From Tuctoria greenei (Eukaryota; Streptophyta; Magnoliopsida; Poales; Poaceae): DNA of 64,000 bases. The translations under genes were made by a program, and so were the position numbers. How positions within the stretch are numbered: the first letter of the stretch is position 1; every line of letters starts with the position of its first letter. Below, one piece after another: positions 1 to 9,423 of this stretch. The notes beneath the pieces were generated by a model that was not told the origin of the DNA, ran no database searches, and worked only from the letters and a program-made list of their open reading frames with translations. The stretch spans positions 80,103,735 to 80,167,734 of the forward strand of contig JAYESD010000002.1 in assembly GCA_036927565.1 (NCBI GenBank). Direction: 5' to 3'.

Positions 1-1578
1 GTCTTCATCATCGTCTTCTTCTTTGGAGGGTGCCGCCGTGGAGGTGCCAACTTCACCAAATTGAGCGAGTTCTTTGGCGGTGAACTCAGAAAATAGAGTC
101 AAATCTTCATCACTCTCCGCGGCGGGAGACATGGGAACCTCAAGCTTGTTGCACATCGCCTTGAGGTACTTCTCTTGGTGAAGCTCCATGCAACGAGTCA
201 GATCTTCCACCTTCTGACAAGAGGCGAAAAGTGCCTTGAAGCACTTGAAGAAGCCACTTCGGAGTGTGGTGGAGGAGGAGGAGGTGGAGAAGCCATGCGA
301 TGAGAGGAGGAGGCAGGAGGATCGACATTCTTCCTTCTTGGTGCAACAGGCTCTGGAGGAGGAATCTGAGGACGAAGTCTTCTATGAGTGACATCCTTCT
401 TGAAGGTCAGCCCGAACACCTTCTCGATCAAGTACATAATATATGGTGCATAACCACATGATCGGTTGGGGGTGTGAGAAATGTTGAAGATGTCATCAAA
501 GATGTAGTCCACCACATTGAATCGGGCATCTCCATCGATAAGCACCATTAAATGTCTTAGATTGCCTTGAATGATGCCCGCATCTCCATCCTTGGGGGCA
601 ATTGTCTTCCTGAGCACACGGTTGAGCACACTGTAAAAAGGCTTGATATTCCGAATGTCTCCCGCCTCATAATAAACTCCATGACTTAGATACATGTAAT
701 CCAAGACATCTCGATCAACTGCCTTGAGGTTGGAAATGATAATTTCATTCTCAAGTTGACTTTCCAAATCAAGGATATGGGCAAACTCCCAATAAGTAAT
801 AGTGTATTGCTCTCCATTTGTCATCCAAGTTATCCTCCGTTCTCCATCCCGTGGAAGTAAACGATTGAGTAGAACTCACAGTGACTTCAACATTCCAATC
901 ATACTTGAATGCCATAAGTTTCTTCAATCCATGACACTCAATGGCCTCAATCACGTCATTGAAGGAGATGTGATTCTTTTGTGCCATATACTCCCAATCA
1001 ATTCATTGGGCATCCATCACTGGAGTCTGCTTCGTCATGTAGACGGTTCGGTAATAGCGACAGTGGAAGTCACACCAAAACCGAGGGTCGGCGATGTGCT
1101 TCTCACGTTGATACACATCAATAAATCTGAGTTGTTTGGCCTTCTCAGTCCCTTTGCCTGTGAATATATTGGCTTCAACAGTAGCTTGGCGATTGGGGCT
1201 TCTTGCAGGTGAGGACATCCTCAAGGGACTTATGGGTTGAGAGGATCCCTTCTTAGATTTGTTGGCTGGCTTCGTAACAGCAGATGCTTTCTTCCTTGGT
1301 GCCTCCTCAACTGGTGCTTTGCCCTTGTCCTTTGATCCCCTAGCCTCTTGAGTTCTTGTTTCCTCACCCATGGTCACAAGCCTCTTCTTCCTTGGGGCTT
1401 GCTCGGATGAAGTTGCGTTATGAGTCTCTCATTGCTGTTTCTTGGCCTTCCTTGCCTCAGCCCTTGATTCGAGGAGAGCTATATCAAGCTCTCACTCCTC
1501 ACGAGCACGACGATAGGTTTCTTGCCTCGCTGCCTCATGCACGGGATCGGATAGAGGCGAGTCATCGGGGTTCGACAT
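1..1578 (-). pseudogene. Element A third ORF (ORF3), 'env-like' position, disrupted
   Basis: This ORF lies downstream of pol in a SIRE/Maximus-like copia element. The start is the ATG at 1576-1578, five bases after an acceptor-like TCTTCTCAG. The N-terminal part is basic and Lys/Ser/Pro-rich (about 1000-1377). The core (about 420-990) aligns by eye with ORF3 of element B: shared blocks include VLNRxLRKTIAP, PNRSCGYA and a C-terminal LRPQ(I/M)P. A proline run follows near 260-330. Stops and frameshifts break it near 1490, 1000, 830 and 235, and the last part continues in another frame to the window edge. I see no signal peptide or transmembrane segment, so 'envelope' is a positional label only. 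The core resembles the plant-transposon-associated domain group (possibly Pfam Transposase_32); that family call is tentative. Confidence 0.72.
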
Positions 1579-1682
1579 CACCCCTGAGAAGAGATGAACA
1601 AGAGAGTATATGAGTCCAAGGAAGTGGAATATTGCGTCAGAATTCACATAAATGATCAAGGTTAGGGTTTTCATTGTGAACC

Positions 1683-1762
1683 CCGAACTTGTCCGCCTAA
1701 GGAACGGACTAGTCCGCACGTGCCGGACTTGTCCGCCTTGCAGCGAGACTAGTCTGGTGTAC
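1683..1762. repeat. Palindrome cluster CGGAC-WW-GTCCG (element A spacer)
   Basis: Copies of CGGACTTGTCCG and CGGACTAGTCCG occur here, some with CG-to-TG/CA changes. One adjacent pair has centres about 19 bp apart. Confidence 0.85.
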
Positions 1763-2162
1763 ACAACAAGAACTCTAATCTTAAGGTTTTTTTTTTGCAA
1801 AAACTACGGATCCGGGCATCATATTCCAAGAATAGGACCACAATGACATATAGAACAACTTTTGTGAAGAGGTTTCTATCAAAAAACCTAAAAGATTTGA
1901 GTTTCGAAGGATTTAGGGTTAGGTCAAGAATACCTCTTCAAATATTCAAAACGACGAAATATGGATGAAGAATCGGCCTAGGATGCTTGTGGAAAAGTTC
2001 CCACGCACCTTGGGACTTCAATCTATGAATTAGAATTGGTTTTTGGTGGATGAAATCGAAAATCGCCGATTTGGGGTGCGATTTTCGTGTTTGGAGGAGA
2101 GAGAGGGGTTGGAAGTAAAGTGAGGGGTCGGGGGTCCCCTGGGGAGGTTAAGTCTCCAGGGG

Positions 2163-2325
2163 CCAGACTAGTCTGGTCGGAGACCCGGACGTGTCCGGCC
2201 TACGAACTAGGTCCGAACTTGTCCGGCCCGGGGACGGACTAGTCCATTTGGACTTATCCATGAGAGCCCGACGAAGCTGGCCTCCGGACTTGTCCGACCA
2301 GTGGGGCGGAGTAGTCCGGTCCAAA
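2163..2325. repeat. Palindrome cluster CGGAC-WW-GTCCG (element A spacer, second cluster)
   Basis: Several degenerate copies occur, including CGAACTTGTCCG followed 9 bases later by CGGACTAGTCCA, and CGGACTTGTCCG followed 10 bases later by CGGAGTAGTCCG. Centre spacings are 21 and 22 bp. Confidence 0.85.
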
Positions 2326-2546
2326 GATTGAAAACACACATATATATTGAGTTTTCACCGGATATTTGATCCTTTTGGACTAGATTTTCAAAAAAAATCT
2401 TTGCAAACATGGTTAGTAAGCAATCAACAACCAAACTATGACCATAATTCACAAAGATTCAACAATTTCAAATAGTTTTGTAGAAAATCGAGAAAGATGA
2501 GTTTTTTGCAAGCATGCATCAATTTTTGATGAAGTACAAATAACAA

Positions 2547-2806
2547 TCAGATGTGCAAGACCCAAGCCACATTTCGAGAATCTAAGATATTGAGCTCACT
2601 CCTAATTTCACAAAATCTTTCCTCATCTAAAGGCTCGGTGAATATCGGCTCATTGATTTTCAGTTCTCACATTGGAAATCAATACGTCTCCTTTGATGGA
2701 GTGATCTCTTAAGAAATGGTGGCGGATATCAATGTGTTTGGTCCGTGAGTGTTCAACTGGATTGTGAGCTATTTTGATGGCACTCTCATTGTCACATAGG
2801 AGAGGG
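2547..2806 (-). pseudogene. Element A pol C-terminus: Ty1/copia RNase H
   Basis: The minus strand encodes LLCDNESAIKIAHNP and the SRTKHIDIRHHFLRD block typical of copia RNase H, then ends as LDSRN...HI with a stop at 2547-2549. It has one internal stop after RTENQ. The N-terminal half of the same RNase H is at 30219-30640, separated by the 27-kb insertion of element B. Rejoining the two sides leaves roughly 18 bases (six codons) fewer than in the homologous part of B, so a small target deletion probably accompanied or followed that insertion. Confidence 0.9.
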
Positions 2807-3084
2807 TGAAAGTGCATGTAGACAATCCCTTGTGGGTTTTGGACAATTGATGACAAACAAATGAGATCCTAATGAACTTTTTGAGATGACTGCAGGTTAA
2901 TCTAAATGAGATAGTTTAGTGCACTCAAAAAGGTAAAAAATGAAGTGGTGTACAAAAGAGAAAAGCCCAACTGACAATTGAAGCACAAAGTAGATTTAAA
3001 TGTATAGGATGTGTGTGAGAGACACATCCCAAGAGCTCAAGTCTTTGCGTAGGTGTAAGGGCTTAACAACACCTAAAAATTCAC

Positions 3085-3560
3085 TGAGCACTGGACTAGT
3101 CTGTTCATGGACTGGACTGGTCCATTCAACTCTTCGTTGTCCAAATACACTGTGCACCGGACTAGTCCGATCACTTACCGGACTAGCCCGATAAACTTTC
3201 TGGAACCACTTTTCATAGTGCATGGGACTAGTCCGATCTTGGACCGGACTAGTCCATTCAAGTCTCTGTAAACCCTTTCCACTACACTCCGGACAAGTCC
3301 GTCCATAGGATCGGACTAGTCTGTTGAACTCTCTAATGTTCAATAACACATAGCACCGAACAAATTCATTATTGGATCGGACTAGTCCGTTCATCTCTCT
3401 GGAGTTTAATTTCACTTGGCACCGGACAAGTCCAGACACCTACCAGACTAGTCCGGTATACCTCACTCAATTAGGGTTTCTAGTGTGCTGCACATTTCAC
3501 GTCGACTTTTTTCACAGCACATCAGACAAGTCCGGTCCCCAGTACGGAGTAGTCCGGTCG
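3085..3560. repeat. Tandem ~67-bp units, each with two CGGAC-WW-GTCCG palindromes (element B 5' LTR)
   Basis: About six degenerate units of 66-69 bp run head to tail. Each unit has a palindrome, a 9-10 base spacer, a second palindrome, then a TTCAACTCTCTG-like segment. Centre-to-centre distance within a unit is 21-22 bp. Many deviations are CG to TG or CA, as expected from decay of methylated cytosines. Two further palindromes lie at 3527-3560. Confidence 0.88.
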
Positions 3561-3591
3561 GCATCCCTGGCGGTAACTTCTTTGGGAACCC

Positions 3592-3599
3592 TATAAATA
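3592..3599 (+). promoter_or_regulatory. TATA box of element B 5' LTR
   Basis: TATAAATA lies downstream of the palindrome array, in the position expected for the LTR promoter. The same box is at 29441-29448 in the 3' LTR. Confidence 0.7.
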
Positions 3600-4362
3600 G
3601 GAGATCCACAGCCCCACAATCACAACTTTCAATTCCTACTGTCAAACTCAGAAACCCTAGCGCCGCCACCTGTCCCAAGAGCACAAAAACACATCTCCCC
3701 ACACATCTAAAGTCCTCAAAGGTGAAAATCAATTGAGTGTTCAGATTTGTGGTTGGGAGATAGTTGTCTACACGTTGTTGAGCTCTTGGGGTTTGATCTC
3801 GTGCTTCTCTTTGTAATCTTTTCAAGTGTATTCTATCATCTTTTCATTGTAATTCTTGTGGGAGCCCTCAACGTGTGAGGTTGCCCCATAAACTCGGTGA
3901 TTACCCGTGATAGTAGAATCAAGTCGGCCTTTTGTGGTGACTTGACGAGGGAAAGGGTTTGAAGAGACCTGACTCTGTGTGGGCTTCCTCAACGAGGTGT
4001 AGATCTCTTTGGTGAGATCGAACCTCGGTAAAAATCGGTGTCCCGCGTGCTTCTTTGTTTTTGCATCTTCATTGATTAGGGCACACAGTTGATCAATATT
4101 ATAACTTGAATTGTAAATTGCTTTTCACGTGTAACTTCACAATATTGATTGATAATCCAAGTGATCTCATCAGTTGCTCACATTTCCACTGCTATAAAGT
4201 TTAATTCCTGAATCAACACTTAATCAACTCGACACATATTCTGCACACTGGACTAGCCCGCACCACCAACCGGATAAGTCCAGTCTATCAAGAATTTGAC
4301 TATTTGATTAAGTGCGCAGGAAAATTTCAAAGCCTATTCACCCCCTCTAGGCCACATTCAAT

Positions 4363-4374
4363 TGGTATCGGAGC
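4363..4374 (+). other. Element B primer-binding site (initiator tRNA-Met type)
   Basis: TGGTATCGGAGC begins two bases after the LTR end. It differs by one base from the usual plant initiator-Met complement TGGTATCAGAGC. Confidence 0.88.
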
Positions 4375-4413
4375 AAGTTCTCCATCGACGAGACTCACTG
4401 CTCAGAGAGATCA

Positions 4414-6617
4414 ATGTCCTCTGAGAAGAACAACGAGAACCCGAAGGTGCTCAACACCGAAGAAGAGCAAGATATAAAAGGCTTCGATGTACTGAGGGAA
4501 AATCCACATGATGATGAAGATGTGCGCCAACTCAAGGCAGTTCTAAGGATAAACTTCTGAGCCAAAAGGGAAAAGAAGACGAGAAGACGATGGGGAGTGG
4601 TCATCAAGACTACTCCCGATATCCTTACAACTACAATCGTCTTAATACAAATAACCATTATCTTTCTATTCCCATGGGAAAGCCTCCGCAATTCGACGTA
4701 AATGACTATACCATGTGGAAATACAATATAAAAATGCATCTAATCTCTTTGAATCCCGGTCTTTGGCATATTGTGTGTATAGGTGTAGATATCCCAGATA
4801 CGAATGAAGAACTCACTTCGGAGCAAGAACAAGAAATTCACCGCAACGCATAAGCCGTTGCAGTGATCGCCTCATCACTAAGACGGGAGGAGTTCACTAA
4901 GATTGATGGATTAGAAAGTGCAACAGAAATCTGGGACACACTCAAAACAGCTCATGAGGGAAATAGGTCAGTCCGAGAAGCCAAAATTGAGATGCTTGAA
5001 GGAGAATTGGGGAGATTTGCCATTGAAGAAGGCGAATCACCTCAAGACATGTACAACCAGATGAAGGCGCTTATCAATAAGATCCACGCCTATGGAAGCA
5101 ATAAGTGGGCTGACCATGAGATGGTCAAAAGGATGATTAGATCCTTCATGCCAAGAAATGTTACCTTATGCTTAATGATCCGACAAAGCCCGGAGTTCCA
5201 CAAAATGACCTCGGATGAACTATTCGGCAAAATCATAAATCATGATATGATGGAGAATGAAGCCCAATACGTCAAAGACCTAGCTGAGCTCACTTCTTCC
5301 AAAAAGAAGGAAGTTGCTCTCAAAGCAACTTGCAAGCATAAAGGAAAGGAAACGCGTGAAGCTCAAGATGAATGAGCTACAAGTGATGTGTGCACTGACC
5401 TAGATGATGAAGAGATGGTACTCTTCATCAAGAAATTCAAGCGCATGATGAAAAGAAGAAACGACAACAACTCAAATGAAGGGAAGAGCAAAGAAAAAGG
5501 AAAATCCAAGGCTCAACGTACCTACTATAACTTTGGCGAGTACAGTCACTTCATGGTTGACTGCACTTATGAATAGAATAAGAGGAAGAAGGAAATGAAG
5601 CCTCAAGAAAAGAAGATCTTCAGAAAAAGGAGGCAGTCCCATCAAGCACATATTGGCAAGGAGTGGGACTCAAATGACGAGTCCTCCTCCGATGAAGAAG
5701 AGGAAATGGCCACCGTTGCCATCAAGAAGCCTACCAAGAGGTCTACACTCTTCCCGAACATGAGAGGACGGGAGGCACAAAATCACACTTGCCTTATGGC
5801 TAAAGAAGGCAAGAAAAAGGTTCAACTTACTCCTCTCTCGCTAAATTCCTCTATTGATGATTTTTACAGCTCTAGTGAAAATGAGGAGATATTTAGGGGA
5901 CTAAGTAAAACTTCATTGAAGAAAATGGAAATGTTGTTGGATGAAATCTTTGAGAAACTCTTTGAGCTTGAAAGAGAGAAGAGCAAATCACTTGAGCATG
6001 AGCTAGCCTTGAGTAAGGAAACTTACTCAAAACTAGAAGACTCACATGTTGCAATCAAGGCTGAACTTGCTAATTTGTCAAAAGTTAACAAGATTCTTGA
6101 AGTGCAAGTTGAGTCACTCAAGCAAAGTGACTCCTCCTCCTCCAAAAGCTCACCCTCCAAAGGTGTAAGTCCAACAACAATTGCAACCTGCACATGTTCT
6201 ATTAAGAAAAATGTTGTCAAACCTAATTCTTTAATTTCTCAGGCTAAGCATCCTTCCCAAAGTGGCATCTTTGACAAGGAGAAGATCAAATATGCACGTA
6301 GTGCATATATGGTCACTAGACTTCCTAACGTCAAAGATGGTCTTGGGTTTAACAAGAATAAACACATGCCCACCAATGTTCATGCTAAGAAGAAAATCAC
6401 TTTTGTTAAGGAAACATCACGTGAATCTGACGTGCAAATACTATTTTGCACTTTTGATGCTTCCTATGTACTTATGAAAGAATAGTCTGGACATGTATTT
6501 GCTAAATATGCAGGGCCACACCACAAGAACTCAAAAACTTGTGTGTGGGTGCCCAAGACACTTGTGACTAACCTGAGTGGACCCAAGCAAGCTTGGGTAC
6601 CTAAAACCAAGGAATGA
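4414..6617 (+). pseudogene. Element B gag polyprotein (UBN2-type, long coiled coil), degenerate
   Basis: This is the capsid/nucleocapsid precursor of the copia element. The ATG at 4414 opens an acidic N-terminus, which is frame-shifted near 4560-4590. From 4590 one frame continues with the gag core (GKPPQFD...MHLISLNPGLW; KMTSDELFGKIINHD), a basic segment, a degraded zinc knuckle near 5520-5570 (the pattern has lost its first Cys) and a coiled coil at about 5860-6150 (LEREKSKSLEHELALSKETY). In-frame stops sit at 4851, 5373, 5574 and 6483. The natural end is TGA at 6615-6617. In the second copy the C-terminal part is open (20447-21358), which supports this end point. Confidence 0.88.
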
Positions 6618-8023
6618 TTATGTTTTGCAGGCCTACTCCTCTGGTGAATCAAAATGGGTGCTAGACAGCGGATGCACCAATCACATGACCGGAGAGAGGA
6701 ATATGTTCGTGGAGTATGAGTGCAACGCAGATCCATGTGAAGGGATATACTTTGGAGACAACAACCAATGAAAGGTCCTTGGTAGCGGTAAAATTGAAAT
6801 CTCTTCTCAACATACCCTCTCGAAATCTTTTACATGTAGATTCTTTAGATTATAACTTTTTGTCCAAATCTCAGCTATGCAACAAAGGTTATAACTGTTT
6901 ATTCACTAATGATGGTGTGAATGTTTTTAGAAAAAGCGATGGCTCGATTGCATTCAAGGGAATGTTGAAGGGAAAACTTTATCTTGTTGACTTCAACAAA
7001 AGCAAAGTTGAACTCAACACTTTCTTGGTTGCTAAAACTAACATGGGATGGTTGTGGCATAGACGGCTAGCCCATGTTGAGATGAGAAATCTACAGAAAC
7101 TTCTAAAAGGTGGTCACATCTGAGGTTTAAAGTACATTGTTTTTGAGAAAGACAGGACGTGCAACGCTTGCCAAGCGGGAAAACAAGTTGGAGCACCGCA
7201 CCCTGCTAAGAACATGATGACTACTACAAGACCGCTAGAACTTCTTCATATGGACCTTTTCGATTCAACTGCTTATATAAGCATCGGCAGTAACAAATAT
7301 GGTTTAGTTATTGTTGATGATTTTTAAGATTCACCTGGGTATTATTCTTGTATGATAAATCAGAAACTCAGGGAATCCTCAAGAAATTCCTGAAAAGAGC
7401 TCATAACAAATTCTCCTCAACTGTGATGAACATTAGAAGTGACAACGGGACAAAATTCAAGAATACACAAGTGTAGGAGTACCTAGATGAAGAAGGAATA
7501 AAGCACGAATTTTCGGCACCCTACTCCCCTCAACAAAACAGGATGTCCGAGAGGAAAAACAGAACACTAATCGAGATGGCGAGGACAATGCTGGATGAAT
7601 ACAATACATCAGACCAGTTTTGGGCTGAAGCGGTGAACACTGCTTGTCACTCCACAAAGTGGCTGTATCTTCATCGACTCTTGAAGAAAATGCCATACGA
7701 GCTTCTCACCGGTAACAAATTAAATGTTTCATATTTTAAAGTATTTGGTTGCAAATGTTTTATTCTGAACAAGAAACCAAGGACTTCAATGTTCGCTTCG
7801 AAATCTGATGAAGGCTTCTTGCTCGGTTAGGATTCGAACGCCTACGCCTATCGTGTCTTCAACAAAGTCTCTAGCCTTGTTGAAGTAGCACGTGATGTAG
7901 TGTTCGATGAAACTAATGGCTCCCAAGTGGAGCAAGTTGATAAGTGTGTGTTGGATCAAGAAGAAGCCCCATGTCAAGCGTTGAGGAGGATGGCACTTGG
8001 TGATATTCTACCTTAAGAGCAAC
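6618..8023 (+). pseudogene. Element B pol, first copy: protease and integrase up to the element C insertion
   Basis: Pol opens in the +1 frame relative to gag, directly after TTTTGCAG (ending 6630). It shows the copia protease motif WVLDSGCTNHMTGE (about 6655-6700), the GAG-pre-integrase histidine motif (LWHRRLAHVEMRN, about 7050), the CxxC pair CNACQAGK, and integrase core residues in IVDDF, IRSDNGTKF and SERKNRTLIEM. Stops include TGA at 6771 and TAG at 7473, both shared with the second copy. A one-base loss near 7325 is private to this copy. The frame ends where the element C LTR begins at 8024; the rest of pol is at 23600-25439. Confidence 0.9.
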
Positions 8024-8885
8024 TGTCGGAGTGTGATTCCGGCAATTCTCCCGGTACTATCGTTAGTAGCCCGCAGAGTTTGTAGTTCGGTTGTGGGCGC
8101 GCAGAGATTCAGAACAAGATGGCAAGTTGACACGAGGATTTATGTGGTTCGGGCCGCCGGAGCGTGATACCCTACTCCACAGGTGTGTTGATGTTGTATT
8201 GAGCGTCTGAGCGCTTTAGTGTTAGAGACTAGAGTGTCTTGATCACGTGTGGAAGCCCCCCCCCGTGTATCGCTTGGTCAGTCCTTTTATAGTACAAGGA
8301 CTGGCCGCTACATTGTTAGCCTGGCCCGACATGTGGCCCTGGCGGTTACTGATGTCTAATACACGGTTAATGTACTTTATTCCTCTTAATAGCGCAGTAA
8401 CATCCCTTAATGGTAGCGTTACTCGTATTAAGGGTCATCCGATCGTGTGTCATTAATATAGCATTAATGAAACTTAATCGGGTCTTGAAGTCTTTAATTG
8501 CTCCTTGAAGGTCCGAGCCTTTGGAGGTCCACTAATGTGCCTGTTAAGGTTGAAGGTCCGATGGTTGGACGCGTGGCAGCTCTGGAGCTTACTGTCTTGG
8601 ACGAGTAGGTCCAGTGCTGTTGTACACGTGTCGGTACTAGAGCTTCTCTCTATTGGGGGTTAGGTCCGGGGGTGCCACACAGGTATCTAGTCCAGAGCTT
8701 TCCCATGTATGGAATGTAGCTCCGGTTTAATGATACACATGGCAGCATTGGGACTAACCATAGAAGGGAGACAGGTCCGGTTCCGTATGACACGTGTGGC
8801 CTTCGGAGGTCTTCAACTCAGATAGGTGGAATTCCTCTGCACTCTTCGCGGTTCCAAGGGGTATCCGGTACGAAGGGTACTGACA
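8024..8885 (-). repeat. Element C 3' LTR
   Basis: The LTR is bounded by TGTCGGAG and GGTACTGACA (inverted TGTCGG/CCGACA in the other copy). It is about 862 bp and matches 22763-23594. Read on the minus strand it has a TATA box at 8284-8291. It carries several GTCCG and AGCTCCGG motifs but no CGGAC-WW-GTCCG arrays. Confidence 0.9.
8284..8291 (-). promoter_or_regulatory. TATA box in element C LTR
   Basis: TATAAAAG is present on the minus strand. The same box is at 23002-23009 in the other LTR. Confidence 0.6.
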
Positions 8886-9423
8886 GTGGCCCCCTGGGCC
8901 CACCTCTGGGAGAGACCTTTTGGATTAAGTCGTTCTGCCGGAGGTGGGTCCATCCTTGGATTTCTGCGCCGTGTCTTCAAGGGTCTTTGGATGTGCCGTT
9001 GAGGTGGTGGTTCACAGTTAAACCATCGCCACGTGGCATATCTAGGATGCGGCAGGTGAGATCTGCGCGTGCGGATCTCACACAATTGAAGGTCGCCAGT
9101 TCCCAATACGAAAATCATATCGGTTCCGCGCGTCCTGTCAGGCCGCCGCCCTTGGGCTTCTCGCCTTTCATCATGACAATTGTTCGCCTAGGGTAAGGAC
9201 CTCGACTTGATCGTCGGGGTGGCCCCAGGGCCCCCTTGTCATTGGCAGGATGAAGTTTTTGAACTGTATCTTTGGCCCTTCTACGGTTTCTATCCAAGCG
9301 TTGCAGGGCTTACTTAAGAAGGAAAGCGCGCACCGTTTGGGGATTCCTTACGCCTTCATTTGAACTTGCGCTCGAATCCTCCAAACTTTCGCTTGCTTTT
9401 CCTCTCTCGCCCCGCCGTGCTAC
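8886..9423. other. Element C polypurine tract and 3' untranslated part
   Basis: Immediately inside the LTR the minus strand reads CCAGGGGGCCAC, a plausible polypurine primer. The remaining ~500 bp up to the antisense ORF has no reading frame I would call a gene. Confidence 0.55.

Larger units (their letters stand above)
1579..2546. other. Element A spacer between ORF3 and pol, carrying palindromes
   Basis: No credible gene is present. The stretch holds two clusters of the CGGAC-WW-GTCCG palindrome (1683-1762 and 2163-2325). Just upstream of ORF3 on the minus strand there is a pyrimidine-rich run ending in CAG. The corresponding interval of element B (25440-26719) has the same function-less appearance and a smaller palindrome cluster. 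Confidence 0.7.
1..2806 (-). mobile_element. Element A, 3' part: SIRE/Maximus-like Ty1/copia (minus strand)
   Basis: This is the left-hand, downstream portion of the oldest element in the window. Read on the minus strand it holds the end of RNase H (2547-2806), a non-coding spacer and a third ORF reaching the window edge. The 3' LTR must lie left of base 1. Element B interrupts the RNase H reading frame at 2806, and the frame resumes at 30219. The order pol, spacer, ORF3 matches element B and is the usual layout of the SIRE/Maximus lineage. Assignment to that lineage is an inference from this layout and from the CTATTCACCCCCCTCTAGG-type LTR ends. Confidence 0.88.
2807..4360 (+). repeat. Element B 5' LTR
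   Basis: The LTR starts TGAAAGTGCATG and ends CTAGGCCACATTCA, just before the primer-binding site. It matches 28701-30218 along its length with scattered substitutions and indels. It contains the palindrome array (3085-3560) and a TATA box at 3592-3599. Downstream of the TATA lies a transcribed-leader-like region. The length is about 1554 bp. Confidence 0.93.

Noticed and set aside
3085..3490. Regularly spaced palindromic repeats that resemble a CRISPR array
   Set aside because: Units are degenerate, spacers are themselves repeated, and the array lies inside a plant LTR that is duplicated at the other end of the element.
4363..4374. tRNA gene at the TGGTATC motifs
   Set aside because: Only the 12-base primer complement is present; no cloverleaf sequence surrounds it here or at the other primer sites.
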